From Luzula sylvatica (Eukaryota > Streptophyta > Magnoliopsida > Poales > Juncaceae), in contig OX326960.1 in NCBI GenBank assembly GCA_946800325.1, positions 36,361,629 to 36,425,628 on the forward strand: DNA of 64,000 nt, read 5' to 3'. Position 1 is the first letter of the stretch, and every line of letters begins with the position of its first letter. Positions 1-11,679 of the stretch are shown piece by piece. The notes under the pieces are model-generated. The model made no database searches, was not told the DNA's origin, and saw nothing but the letters and a program-made list of their open reading frames with translations. Made by a program: the position numbers and the translations under genes.

Positions 1-1085
1 AGTATGATATTGATACTTCTTTCGCACCTGAAGTATGAAGACCATTTTCATTATAAATACAAAAATTGCACAATGTTAACTTGATTTGCAGATCAATAGA
101 ATGATAAAATCTAAAAACAAATTGATTATTGTGTTGCTTAGTTATTTTACGAGAAATTAGAGAAAACCAATAAATAATAATAATATATGTCTAGTTTTAG
201 TTAATTTCTGAATAAGAAAAAACATGGTAAGTTCACCATGTAACTTGCGATTGATAAGGAACGATACACTTATGGTACCACTACTTCGATTTCCCCGAGA
301 TGACGACGCATCTCTCGGCATAATTCAACACAACACAGGGTCGGCCCCATGCACAGGCCGGGGCCTAGGGTCTGAAAACAAATGGGGTCCAATTTTTTTC
401 GATGTGTATATATTTTGTATTGAAAAAAAAAATTTAGCTTGCATTTGCAATAATGGAGAAAACATAAAATTTTAGGAAGAAGAAGAGAGCAATCGAGTAT
501 TGGGTATTGGTACAGTCAATAAGATTTTTGATCTTCTATGAAGTTTAGGATGTGGTCTTTTTATGTTTTGAACATATATTTAGCAATTTATAATACTCAT
601 AAAGTCAAAAAGAAAAAACATCCCATTAATTATCATTCAATTTCACGAATCATGACTTTTAAATTTTTAATACTCATGTCATAAGCCCCCAAAAAAATTA
701 ATTTTAGTTAATAAATATAATTTGCATTATTATAATTAATTCTTTAAAATTATAATTTAGTTCTTAAGTAGATATTAAAATTATAATAATTTAGAGTGGT
801 TAGTTGTAATTTTTTCTGTATAATTTTCTTTTGGTTAGATCTTATGTGATGTTTTTTTGACGTCTTGTATTTTTAATTGTAAATGTTATTTGAAAAACAT
901 GACATAGTATCAAGGGTCCGGAATTTGCCCAAAACTCTTTGGGCTGAAATTCTGTCCAAACATCATATTCACCGTATGATTAAAACCATGATCTGGTTTT
1001 GTTTGATGAATGTTAGCTCTCCGTTAACACACTTAATAACTTCAAAGATATTCTATCCGTCAATTTAGGGATAAAATCCCTAAGA

Positions 1086-1113
1086 TCTCTCTCTCTCTCT
1101 CTCTCTCTCTCTT
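1086..1113. repeat. CT microsatellite
   Basis: A run of CT dinucleotides about 13 units long within AT-rich sequence. It is not next to a gene I can support. Confidence 0.9.
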
Positions 1114-1404
1114 ACTCTAGCTATTATGAATCTTGGTTGATTTGAAAAGAAACCTAATGGCAAAATTGTTTCCTTGTATATTCGGAAATTCATTGAAAAG
1201 ATAATTTCAAATTAAACATCTCAAAAATAAAATTACTTTCTTTTAACTGTATATTGAATAACTCAACTAAAAGTAAAATTTTAGAATTGTTCAGTACTAA
1301 AAGTGAAATCATTCAGTTGACGTTGGCCCGCGGAGTTATTTTAGAGTACATATACAATGTTTTAAAAAAATCATGAGATAATAAACACATTTCCCCTCTT
1401 TTAA

Positions 1405-1791
1405 TGTTTGATCAAATTTCATATGTACCCCTACAAAATTCCATAATTTTACGTATATTCCTGTAAAACGTAAAATATCATGAATACTCCTACAAAATTA
1501 TTATAATTTCATGGATACCCTTTTTGTTAGATTTTTGTTAACTATCCATTAAAATTACCGCTGAGTTTTGTTTTTCCAATTTTACACCTATCTAAATAAG
1601 GAATAAAATTTATCAGAAAAATAAAAAAGGCACACATTAGCCGTAATCTGACGGGATAGTTAACTGAAATCTAACAAAAAAAGCATTTATGAAATTTCAT
1701 TAATTTTGTAAGAATATTCATGATATTTCACGTTTTATAGAGATATACGTGAAATTGTATGGTTTTGTGAAGGCACAGATGAAATTCTGCC
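1405..1791. mobile_element. MITE with TTAA/TAA target site, inserted in duplication copy A
   Basis: The segment is flanked by TTAA on both sides (1401-1404 and 1792-1795). It is absent at the equivalent place in copy B, where a single TTAA sits at 3380-3383. Its ends are long imperfect inverted repeats built from tandem variants of a motif like TTTCATGAATACCCCTACAA. A 3- or 4-base TAA/TTAA duplication would fit a PIF/Harbinger-type MITE, but the family assignment is inferred from that alone. No transposase is encoded. Confidence 0.7.
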
Positions 1792-2576
1792 TTAATATTT
1801 ATATATTACTTTGTAATATCTAATCACCTATTCCATTTTTGTAGTTGTTATCATTAACATAATTTCAGGTATTTTTGAATTTTGAGACTTCTTGTTCGAT
1901 GTCTCTATTTGATAACGAAAATACACGCAAGTCGCTTTTATACAGCTTTGCCTTGAATGCAAATTCCACAGTAAATGAAGTAAATAGTAAATACAAATAC
2001 AATGCTCCAATCCAAGATAACTATCCTTTTCTTTTGCACCCGATTTTAGAATTTGACCAATCACGTAAGTCGCTTTTGTATGTGTCTATAATTGAATTTT
2101 TTTCTTATAACAATTTTAATGATCATTGGTTGTTAACAAAAACTAGCTGATAATATTATGATTACTAATATGTTTTAATCATACTTAATAGAGTTCACAA
2201 TATTTCCTGACATATTTGTATTTTGAAATGATATATCGTTGTTATTATGAAAAATCACCAGTCATGTTTGAATAAAAAAAACATAACTAAAATATTCAAA
2301 ATGTTATCGATGTTCTCTTAATTCAAATGATTGAGTGTTTGACACGAAATATCATATATTTTAGATTTACAAGCTAATATCATGGAACTCACAAAAATAT
2401 AACAACCTTAGCAAAGAGCGAAAAATCTCTAGCATAAATAAGTATTTATCTTCAAATTACTTTTATAGTTTTATGTCATTTTAAGTATAAATGGTTGTTG
2501 GTTGGTTCATTAAAGTGTGTGTCTTTCTTATCTAGTTACGTACATTTTGCATGAATACAACTCTAGTATCATATAA

Positions 2577-3660
2577 GTATGATATTGATACTTCTTTCAC
2601 ACCTGAAGTATGAATACCATTTTCATTATAAATACTAAATTGTTCAATGTTAACTTGATTTGCATATCGAGAGGAATAGGATGATAGAAACTAAAAACAA
2701 ATTGATTATTGTGTTGCTCAGTTATTTTATGAGAAATTAGAGAAAACCAATAAATAATAATAAAATACGTCTACTTTTAGTTAATTTCTGAATAAGAAAA
2801 AACACGGTAAGTTCACCATGCATGTATTCTGAGTTCATTAGACCGTGGGTAGAAGTATCAGTTCCGATCGATCTTAAAACGTAAGGTCTGACTTCGGCAC
2901 CGTGAATTGTTTATCTCGGTTTGATGATAAATAGCCCGATTTGAATTTTCGTTATTGCTAGGCCCAACCTTAAATACAAGTCCGGTGAATCTGATTGCAT
3001 TGGCCCGATTTGGCCCGCTAGCTCTACAGCAACTAATCGATATATTAGTCGCACAAATCCGGTCAATATATTAGTCGAATTAATTCTATTATTAACCCCA
3101 ATTCGACAAGGAACGAACTACACTTAAAGTACCACTACTTTGATTTCCCCGAGATGACGACATAATCTCTCGGCATAATTCGACACAATACACACGCATT
3201 AGATCTACCAGCCATTTAAAAAGAAACATTTCAGTTAGATGTTTCTGGTGTTTGCTCGCAGATCCAAATTGTCGCCAGAAAAGTGAAATCATTCATTTGA
3301 CGCTGGCCCGCGAAGTTATTTTACAGTACATATACAATGTTTTAAAAATTCATGAGCTAATAAACACATTTCTAATCTTTTAATATTTATATATTACTTT
3401 GTAAATATCTAATTATCTATTCCATTTTTGTAGTTGTTATTATTAACCTAATTTCAGGTATTTTTGAATTTTGAGACTTGTTGTTCGATGTCTCTATTTG
3501 ATAACGAAAGGACACGTAAGTCGCTTTTATACAGCTAGTTGCCTTGAATGCAAATTCCACAGAAAATGAGGTAAATACAAATACAATGCTCCAATCCAAG
3601 ATAACTATCCTTTTCTCTTGCACACGATTTTAGAATTTGACCAATCGTGTTGCTTCATTG
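2577..3660. repeat. Segmental duplication, copy B
   Basis: Second copy of the block described at 1-2080, in direct orientation and roughly 2.5 kb downstream. It lacks the 387-base MITE of copy A and so gives an empty-site reference. It also carries its own extra block at about 2826-3105, which is richer in G and C than its surroundings and not recognised. The shared block near 3440-3650 has small open stretches with different stop codons in the two copies, so it is a decayed sequence at best. Confidence 0.8.
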
Positions 3661-5367
3661 TATCCAGCCTGTTTATCTTCGAGTCTTGGCAAAAAAAAAA
3701 TATATAATTAAATAAATGAGTACTGATGTACACCTCCTAGTATTTTTGTTTCTCATCTTTGATGATGTAAATATGATTTAACATCTTCAAAATTAACATA
3801 TAAAAACATGATTTAATATCTTAATTTATGATTTAATTATCTCAATTTATAATTGAACATACAATCAAGATTTTAAATTATGAATTAAAGTGTTAATTTG
3901 TAAGATGTTAAATTATATTTACGTTATCAAGAATTGAGAAGAAAGGTGGGGGTATGTCCAACATTTTCCTAAATAAATAAGACAAATTGACTTCTTGATT
4001 AGTGGATGAAAAGACTTTTTTGGCCTTGCTTTTTTTGTGTGGAGATCTTTTATTAAATATCAATTATTAGTTCTTTTTATGAATATGGAGTGAAGAAATT
4101 CCACCATCATTTTTTTTTGTATATAAAGGGAAAAGAAAGAAAGTTAAAAGAATGGCAAAAAAAGAAAGAAAAAGAAATGAATACAAAAGCCTACCAACCA
4201 ATGAGAGTAGTCACTTTTGTTAAGAATTTGTTCCATTAAAAAAGAACGAATGACAATGACTATGTTTGTTATAAATGTACTCCATTAGCAAAAGTTTTAT
4301 TGTTTAATGTTAATAAGAAAAAATATTCGTTCATGACCCTGCTAAATGTGAAAATATCATCAATGATCCTATAAAACATAACTTATTTATATTTGAATTG
4401 AGGGAAAAGTGAATAGTTCAAAGTATTCCATGGAGGAATTACAAAGGATGGAAATGAATAATAGTTTTGATACAATGGGCATGTATAGTTGATATTTTCA
4501 CGAAGGGTATTCATGATATTAATTTTAGTGTTTTGTTTGGGTGTACATGAAATTATTCCATTATTGAACACGAGAAACTTGGAGGAAGTTTCTTGCATTG
4601 TCTTCCTGAAAATATAAAAATGTAGTTGTTTCAAGCTGGATATATACTGACATAATATATAGTTCAATTAATTGATTATTCCTAATTTGCCAGACTGAAA
4701 TTGAAGGAGTCTTTTCGAAGTTTTAAACTTCATTCAAAAATTTCAAACCAATCAAACTAAATTGAGTTCTGTCAAACAAATATATATCAAAATAATTAAT
4801 ATGTTCTAATTCTTTTCTCTAAAATAAATAAATAAGGTCTTCTAATTATTTTACAGTTGAGCAAATTATCACAATCAAAACAGTTGTACAAAAACAATGC
4901 CCATTCAATTATATTTATAGATGTGGAAAATACATAGAATTTTTTTTTTAATTGGAAACTATATAGACTTCATTTTGGAATTCTTAAAACCTTGAGATTT
5001 CTAGGGGTACTATAATCTGAAGATGAATATAATTTCTGTAATTCTAAACATATGTTACATCTCCAATTATTGGCACCGAATAAAGATTTGAGAGAGAGAG
5101 TGACATGCTAACCAATAATCTTAATCTTAGTTACACCAAACATGTTTAGTTCAGTGGAATTAAACAGCCCCACATTTTTGTAAAAAAATTTGGAATTGGA
5201 AAATAAAACCAAAAGTTGTTACCAATCATCTTTTTTTTCATTTCAATTCCCAAATAAAAGAAAAATAACAATAAAAAGTATGAAGTATACCAGTATATAG
5301 TACTTCGGCACCAAACAAATCAAAACAAACAAAAAATAATTACACGTCGAACAATCACCTAATCCGA
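3661..5367. other. AT-rich spacer with one decayed MITE
   Basis: No gene is supported here. About 4330-4565 has inverted ends of the same type as the MITE at 1405-1791: a TTTCATGTACACCC-like motif on one side and its complement on the other. A purine-rich stretch lies at about 4130-4180. The last few hundred bases before 5367 should contain the 3' UTR of the minus-strand LRR gene; no clear polyadenylation signal was singled out. Confidence 0.6.
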
Positions 5368-6483
5368 TTAATATCCTTGTGGAGGAGGAGGCGGTGGAGA
5401 AGAAGGTGGTGTCGGCGCAATACAGCCGTCAGAATCACAGTATACCGGTGGTCTATGCAAAAATGCCATACACTCATCATGCGGCCTCTGATCGGGTCGA
5501 GACGCAAGACAATTCTGTCTATCATCAATCCTCTTGATGTCGAAGCACCGGTCAGGCTCCCCGCAGAAGTAATTATACGAGTACGTGAAATTCTTCAAAT
5601 TTGGCAGATTGCATATTACATCGGGTATCTCTCCCATGAGATTGTTGTGCGCGACGTCTAATTGTTCGAGATTTCTCATGTTGCCTATGCTTTCAGGGAG
5701 CGAGCCTTCGATGTTATTGAAGCTTATGTCGAAAACGGTTAACTTATCGAGTTGTCCAATTTCGGGCGGTATGCATGACGTGATGTTGGAGTTTAAGAGG
5801 ACGAGTTGCTCTAGTGTATCCCTCATGTTCATTATACTCTTCGGTATACACCCGTTGATTTTGTTATTCGCCAGGACAAGAACCGAAACCTTCGAGTTTC
5901 CGAGGTTTTCTGGCAAAGAGAATTTAAAATTGTTGTCGTTTATGAAAATTGCGTCGAAATCTCGGTTGAATAAGTCGCTCGGGATTTCGCCGCAAAACTT
6001 GTTGAATCTAATATCCAAGTACTTGAGATTGGGCATGCAGAGAACTTGAGAAGGAAACTCGCCCGTTAACCTGTTATTGCTCACGTCGATTTCGTGCAAG
6101 TATTTCATTCCCTCGAACGAGCTCGGAAGACTCCCCGTGAATTTGTTCGAGTTGAGATGAAACAACGCGAGGTCCGACAAGAGACCGAGTTCTTCGGGAA
6201 GAGTGCCTTTGAGACGAGCACGGTTCAAGTCAAGACCCGCGACGGTCTGGTGGCAAGGTAAATCGGGAGCGGCAGCACAATACACACCTTTATACCTGCA
6301 CACATCAGGACCGCACCAATTCGTCGTGAAATTCTTCGGGTCCGAAGTGATCGAGCGTTTTAAGGCTTGCAACGCCGTGTAAGCCTTTTCGAGTCTATCA
6401 TTGTTCAATGCAGTTTGGTTGTCTGCAAGAGATATGAATGGAAATGAGAAAAGGCAAAGCAGCAGGAGGAAGAGAGGACTCAT
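5368..6483 (-). CDS. Secreted leucine-rich-repeat protein, LRX/PEX-like with a very short proline tail
   Basis: Single-exon gene of 371 residues. Residues 1-20 are a hydrophobic signal peptide. An N-terminal cap follows with paired cysteines (TNWCGPDVCRYKGVYC), typical of the leucine-rich-repeat extensin group. About ten LRRs then run from roughly residue 80 to 315, with the plant-type NxLxGxIP rhythm. A cysteine-rich end (CFD...CLA...CMAF) precedes a tail of only about 17 residues with a PPPPPP run. True LRX/PEX proteins have long Ser-Pro-rich extensin domains; this one does not. It resembles the short relatives of the At4g06744 type (recalled, not searched). The likely location is the cell wall or apoplast, where LRX LRR domains bind RALF peptides; whether this one does is unknown. 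There is no transmembrane segment or kinase. The start was chosen because it opens the signal peptide. Confidence 0.9.
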   Translation of the reverse strand: MSPLFLLLLCLFSFPFISLADNQTALNNDRLEKAYTALQALKRSITSDPKNFTTNWCGPDVCRYKGVYCAAAPDLPCHQTVAGLDLNRARLKGTLPEELGLLSDLALFHLNSNKFTGSLPSSFEGMKYLHEIDVSNNRLTGEFPSQVLCMPNLKYLDIRFNKFCGEIPSDLFNRDFDAIFINDNNFKFSLPENLGNSKVSVLVLANNKINGCIPKSIMNMRDTLEQLVLLNSNITSCIPPEIGQLDKLTVFDISFNNIEGSLPESIGNMRNLEQLDVAHNNLMGEIPDVICNLPNLKNFTYSYNYFCGEPDRCFDIKRIDDRQNCLASRPDQRPHDECMAFLHRPPVYCDSDGCIAPTPPSSPPPPPPQGY

Positions 6484-8342
6484 TTGATCTTCAAAGTATG
6501 AATTGAGGAAAATGTGACCCTTTTTTTTAGGGGTTGTGGAATGGTGGGTTTGTTTGGGTTTAATGAGTGGTACAAGGGACTTAAATAAAGAGTTTGTTTG
6601 GCCGTACCGGCCGAGAAGAATATTTAATTTAGTTCTAGGACTATATCATCTCAATTTATGTGAATGTTCATCTCCATTTCAATATATATGTGATAGTTAG
6701 TTTATGAGAAAATGAGAATAATCCATTGGAATAGAAATGGAGATGTATTTTGAAGGTAAGGAATTTGAGAGGAGCATAATGTTTTGGGTAGTATTATTAG
6801 TTGGAATAGAATAAAACAGACGTCACCAAAAACGCGATTTCTCCGTTTACCAGAAAAAATATATACTCGTTTAATAGAGTAGCTGCAGAGTTGGCAACCA
6901 CACCCCCAAAACCAATATATTATAACATAATTTGGTATTTAATTTTAATTTTAAATCTAGTTCATAATTATTAATTAGGGGAAAGTATTATTATGCTTAT
7001 GTCTTAACTAGTATTTTTTTGATTTCAAATCATTTGGACCCGTTCAAGCTTAATTCAATGTTGATTCAACAAAGACTGGTTAAACTTTGTCAAATGTCAT
7101 CCTAACAAAAAACTAATTAATTCGAAATCGAATGGTCTGTAATTCGAGTAACTTGTAATCGAAAGTAATCTGAATTATAACGACATGTGATCCGAACGAT
7201 ATATTCAATACAATAAGAAAATAATGCGATGAATTCACATTCCTTAGATATGGTTTAACATCATATTAATGATTATGTCCGACATAATTAAACCGGATAA
7301 TCTAACCACACGTATGATTGTGTTACAACACAAATCAGAAGGTTGCAATCTGAATCCGACATGTAAACTAACTAAATTGATCTGAAATCTAAACGAATCG
7401 AAATCTGAATAGTCGGGCCCTGAACAATTCGTAACCCAATCCTACGACCTAACGAGCGAACGAAACAAATTAAGTAACTCGTCATTTGAATTGTCCCGAT
7501 TCGAACCAGATGGCACATTTGCCGTGCTTTGTCGAATAAACCATTTTTATTAGCAAGTGGAATAATTTCGGGTCGTCGTAATTACGTATTCTCGTTGTTT
7601 ATATTATCGTTAGCAAGTGGAATAATGCGCATTTTTCATTTTTAATTAATTTGACCTCGTATTAATTTGAATTCGTCTTCGCGTATTATCCAACTGAAGA
7701 AACTTTCTCGACAGCAAACACTAAATTAGTATTGTCAAACTTAAGGAAAATAATAATGGAGGTGAACAATAATTACAAAACTGGAGACGAACCGAGTACC
7801 TGAGAAGCTGCTTTGTTTAATTTTGAATGTAATTGTATTATAAGTAACCATGAACGCGTATTTAGCAGTTTAATGATAAGCTGTCTTTCTCCATGAATAA
7901 TGAAACTTCCATTATGAGTACAAGTTTCATTTCAACCAAAAAAAAATAATTCAGAATCTTCTAGATGGAACGTGGTATTGACGAAAGTTAGATTGTGGGT
8001 GTTCTTAACATGACTAAATTCACTAAAATTTAGAAAATTTAATAAAATAATTACTGCTTTTGACTTGATCGAAACGATTTAATTACTGCTACCACCTACC
8101 AGTTTATTTATTTTTTGAAGGAGGAGACAATTACCTAGCCTTCGATATATATTAAAAAATAAAATCGAGTTCTATAGTTCATGATCATTTCAAATCAAGA
8201 TTAAAATGCTTGAAATTGACATGAATTTGTGATCGAAAAATTCGTCGATTTCGCTCCTTCCACACATTCCAAAGAAAAATGGAAACGATTGAAAAGGAGG
8301 TCTCCATTACATAGAAAAATGGAAACGATTGGCTAGTTAATG
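6484..8342. other. Upstream region of the LRR gene and AT-rich spacer
   Basis: The first 150 bases hold the promoter and 5' UTR of the minus-strand LRR gene; read on the minus strand there is a TTTATTTAAG stretch near 6580 that could act as a TATA element. The rest is AT-rich with short direct repeats (AGCAAGTGGAATAAT twice near 7552 and 7612; AAAAATGGAAACGATT twice near 8274 and 8314). I see no gene. Confidence 0.5.
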
Positions 8343-8550
8343 TGTTAGTGGGTTAAGAATGAGTACTTAGGATTAGTCAAGTAATTATGTGGTTAGTTAC
8401 TTAGTTAAGAAAGTTCATCTATAAATATTTGTGTAATTGTAAAGTTATTTTCAAACAAGTTAATCAAATTTTGTCTTCATCTTTTATCTCTCTTATCTCT
8501 TCTTAATTTCTTCATAATCTCTTCTTAATCCTCCATTATTAAGTTTAACA
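8343..8550 (+). mobile_element. Possible solo LTR (copia-like size)
   Basis: The segment begins TGTTAG and ends TTTAACA, giving the TGTTA...TAACA termini usual for plant LTRs. It has a TATAAATA box at about 8420 followed by a pyrimidine-rich stretch. It is about 208 bases long. No matching 5-base target duplication, primer-binding site or retroelement coding sequence is visible, so this could be an old solo LTR or chance. Confidence 0.35.
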
Positions 8551-9880
8551 GCTCCAACTTACATTGTGAAGTTTGCCACCCTTCTTCCTATTGTCCCACC
8601 ATGACGGTGAGACTCCGTCGCTTATGTGGAATAAGCCCGTGGTGGCCAGCGAATGCGACCTACCCGTTTATGCCATTTGTTTTTTTTTATACCATATAGC
8701 ATCATAATGCATGTTTCGTATTAATTAAAATTATATTTCTTTCGTATTTCTTTAGAATCACGTTATAATATATTTTCAAAAAATTATAATATTTCTTGTC
8801 TGATATTTATTATATACTTGTAGCAGCAATGTCTTTTTCTGTATTGACAACAACATATTGGATGATACCTTTCAGACATTAGTATACATTTATTTGATAT
8901 TATTGCACCTATTCCTTTCAAATTGACTTGGAAGTATTCAAAATTAAAATTCAATGCCATATATACGGTCGGATCGACCATTAGTAAACCCGAATCCATA
9001 TCCATATTGCTCGTATACAACACAAAAATCGAAAATCATAACATCCGTATCAGTATCTAGATGCGGATACGCTACAAAGATGTTTGAATCCGTATTCGGA
9101 TTCCGACAGATCCGTATATAATTTTGAGATGCGATTCGGGTTGACATGAACATATATCCGACCCGTTTGTCGTGAAATGCTGAAGATGAATTTTCTCGTA
9201 CTTCTTGTCAAATCCCTAGTTAATTAATTAATTGCATGAGGTTTTGGTTGGATATAGTAAGGATAAGTTGGTGACCAATCTTTATCTTTGCATGGAGAAG
9301 AGGGATTCTTTTCTTCTTTCCATTTCAACCTCTCTCTCAAATATTAAATGCTTGCAAAAAATATATTATCTTTCAGATCAGGGGAGGGGTATATGTGAAA
9401 TATATCCTCCTATTTCAATACTTTTAGTTTTAGTTGATTGTGAATTGTGATAAATAAAGTCAAAGGTAACATTACCAAAGGCAAAGAAAGAAACCTTTTG
9501 CCCACTCTTAAGCAAATCCCCATGATTAAGTCCTTTGAACTAATTGATATTGATATCCTCTTTGTCTTCTTAAGAAATGCACATTTTTTTTTTTTTTTTG
9601 AGAAAAAGAAATTTTCACTTTGTAGAAATAGTTCAATTTGCACCATTGGGCCCTCAAAATGGGTGACTTCTACTTTTTCGAAGAAAAGGTAGTAAGAATG
9701 TAGATAGTGGCTATTTCGCGTGTACTTGCTCGATCACAGAAAAATATGGCTTGCAAGTTGCACCCTACAAAAACAAGAAATAGCAGGATACTCCTAGCCG
9801 GCCCTACGTTTTGAATATGATTTGAGTCGAATACACTTTTTCCCCTTCTTTCATCTTTTAAAAAGATCAAGTCATTTTCT
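8551..9880. other. Spacer with a decayed hAT-like repeat fragment
   Basis: A locally GC-richer piece at 8555-8675 is not recognised. About 8955-9165 carries repeated GGATCC/ATCCGTAT-like words of the same kind as the hAT copies at 12568 and 31194, but lacks their terminal TAGGGGTGTC motifs, so it is a decayed fragment. No gene is supported. Confidence 0.5.
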
Positions 9881-9881
9881 T

Positions 9882-9884
<3 letters not shown>

Positions 9885-9939
<55 letters not shown>
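9885..9939. repeat. TA microsatellite
   Basis: An uninterrupted TA run of about 27 units. A short palindrome (AATAAGCAATCGCTTATT) lies just downstream at about 9953. Confidence 0.9.
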
Positions 9940-9943
<4 letters not shown>

Positions 9944-9992
9944 AGTGCCCCCAATAAGCAATCGCTTATTAGGGTTGGTGTCTATTGTTTTT

Positions 9993-10112
9993 ACATCAAA
10001 TAATACCAACACTAAAGCACCGAATCTCGTTAGAACTCCGCAGTTAAATGTGCTTGGGCGAGAGTAGTACTAGGATGGGTGACCTCCTGAGAAGTCATCG
10101 TGTTGTATTTTT
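9993..10112 (+). pseudogene. 5S rRNA-derived relic
   Basis: The segment aligns along its whole length with plant 5S rRNA as I know it. The internal promoter region is especially clear: AGAACTCCGCAGTTAA, then TGCTTGGGCGAGAGTAGTAC and GGATGGGTGACCTCCTG. Differences are concentrated at the 5' end (ACATCAAATAATACC in place of the usual GGGTGCGATCATACC) and the 3' end, and the RNA ends would no longer pair properly. A T run follows, as at a pol III terminator. It is a single dispersed copy, not part of an array. A tRNA-derived SINE starts within a few bases downstream. Confidence 0.85.
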
Positions 10113-10114
10113 TT

Positions 10115-10262
10115 TTAAAAGTCAATGAGTTCGTAACCTAGTTGGTTAAGTGTGAAACACAAAAAATATATGTTATGAGAAGTTGTGAATTCAATCCTCA
10201 TTGACATCAAAAAAAATTAAGTATTAATAACGAAAACGATCGTTTGTCGGATACTATTCAAA
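10115..10262 (+). mobile_element. tRNA-derived SINE, copy 1
   Basis: The sequence has an A-box-like TAGTTGGTTAAGTG and a B-box-like position (TGAATTCAATCCTCA, degenerate here). It then has the family body CATTGACATCAA and a tail ending near TTGTCGGATACTATTC. The reverse complement of 14283-14415 is the same element with a better B box. Plant SINEs are nonautonomous and rely on LINE reverse transcriptase. Confidence 0.65.
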
Positions 10263-10305
10263 ACAAAAACAAAAACAAAAATTCTTTTTCATATTGTTAT
10301 TTACA

Positions 10306-10312
<7 letters not shown>

Positions 10313-10380
<68 letters not shown>
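10313..10380. repeat. TA microsatellite
   Basis: A TA run of more than 30 units. The long tyrosine/isoleucine repeat that it encodes in one frame is an artefact of the microsatellite. Confidence 0.9.
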
Positions 10381-10383
<3 letters not shown>

Positions 10384-10446
10384 ATTATTACTCTTATTCT
10401 TTTTATATTCTTACCCTTATATTTTATTTTTTTCAAAAGAAATAGT

Positions 10447-10680
10447 ATCATCAAAATCATATCATGTCACGATATTTGATATTTCAAAATCATATATATC
10501 GTATCATATCATGTCACATCGTATCAAAATCATATATATCGTATCAAAGTCATATCATATCATGATTTACCAAAATCATATCAAAATCATATCAAAACGT
10601 ATCAAAATCATATTAGATTGCATCAAAATTGTATTGTATCGTATCATATCAAAAGATACCTCTAACTACATCATATCAAA
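10447..10680. repeat. Degenerate short tandem repeat (ATCATATCAAA-type)
   Basis: Repeated variants of ATCATATCAAAATC and CGTATCATATC occur with irregular spacing. It looks like an expanded simple-sequence region. The open frame through it is a consequence of the repeat. Confidence 0.6.
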
Positions 10681-10689
10681 ACCGAAATG

Positions 10690-11670
10690 TTGTAGTGATG
10701 GGCAAGTATCTCTAACTATATTTGACAATTGTGGATTCGAGAATTCCCCATAAGAACAAGTTGATATACGCGGATATATCCGCATAACCACATTTACATA
10801 TGGGCTATGGCTATGGACCGTCACCCCCGTTACCCGGGAATCTGATTTTCAACACTAACTCCACAACCATAATCCTCTCTGTCTAGGATTATGGATCCTA
10901 ATCACGGGTAAGATCTATGTTATTTTATGATAATGAACTCAAATTATTCACAAATTATTAATTTATATATGTTTTTCAAATATTTTCAAATATAATGTAT
11001 AAAAAAAAATTCAATGTTTTTCTGGGTTTGCCCGTGAAATTCCACCATGAAAATAGCCTTCCTTGTTTATGTAGGGTATACAATTATACATGGGACTTCT
11101 TCCTGTTCATGCCTTCATGGTACACACAAAATTTGTCCAAAATAATAATTTGTCCAAAATAATAATTGAGTGCATATTTTTAGGGGAACATTAAATTTGT
11201 TGAGTGAACCCCTTAACTTAAAGAATGTCTTGCCGAGAATAATTCCATTTTTTTTTTTCATTTTTGGCTTTAAAAAGTGGGGATTAACAAATTAGACCGA
11301 CATTGATACAGTTGAATTTTTGTATAAATGATTATACTCTAATTTGATTGATTTTTTCAATCCAAGATATTTCATTTTTTAAGCTAAAATTAGTCTTCCT
11401 TTTTCAATAATGAATGTTAATTTGTATTAATACATTGATATAATAAAATGAACAAATTTGATTGATTTAGGTTGGTCGGTTCATCACATTTGTATTGTGC
11501 AAGTAACATGTTTTTAATTATTAATTAGTGATATTTAATTATTCAAACACCACACAATTTGTAATCAGGCCCTTATCTGTAAGCAAGGTTGGGCTTTTTC
11601 ATGGGCTCTGAAATAAATAAAAATATTTTGGGCCTCGAATTTTTATTTTAAGGCTGAATTTTATATGTAT
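10690..11670. other. AT-rich spacer, no gene seen
   Basis: A short GC-richer patch at 10790-10870 contains CCGTTACCCGGG. The region around 10910-11000 is weakly similar to the interior of the hAT copies at 12568 and 31194. Nothing else is recognised. Confidence 0.4.
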
Positions 11671-11679
11671 TAATTCTAA

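Larger units (their letters stand above)
1..2080. repeat. Segmental duplication, copy A (left edge outside window)
   Basis: Several blocks here recur in the same order in 2577-3660. Bases 1-240 match about 2577-2820; 250-345 match about 3108-3190; 1303-1405 match 3284-3385; 1793-2075 match 3381-3650. Copy A has a 387-base MITE (1405-1791) that copy B lacks. Copy B has about 285 bases around 2826-3105 that copy A lacks. The interval 350-1300 holds no recognisable gene, only AT-rich sequence and a short CT microsatellite. Short open frames occur but are broken differently in the two copies, so I do not call them genes. Confidence 0.8.

Noticed and set aside
1875..2150. Open frame of 91 codons beginning MNFETSCSMSLF
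   Set aside because: The duplicated counterpart at 3460-3660 has stops in the same reading, so the frame is not conserved.
5585..6049. Plus-strand frame of 154 codons
   Set aside because: It is antisense to the well-supported LRR gene and has no signature of its own.
10244..10753. Plus-strand frame of 169 codons with long Tyr-Ile repeats
   Set aside because: It is a readthrough of a TA microsatellite and the degenerate ATCATATCAAA repeat.
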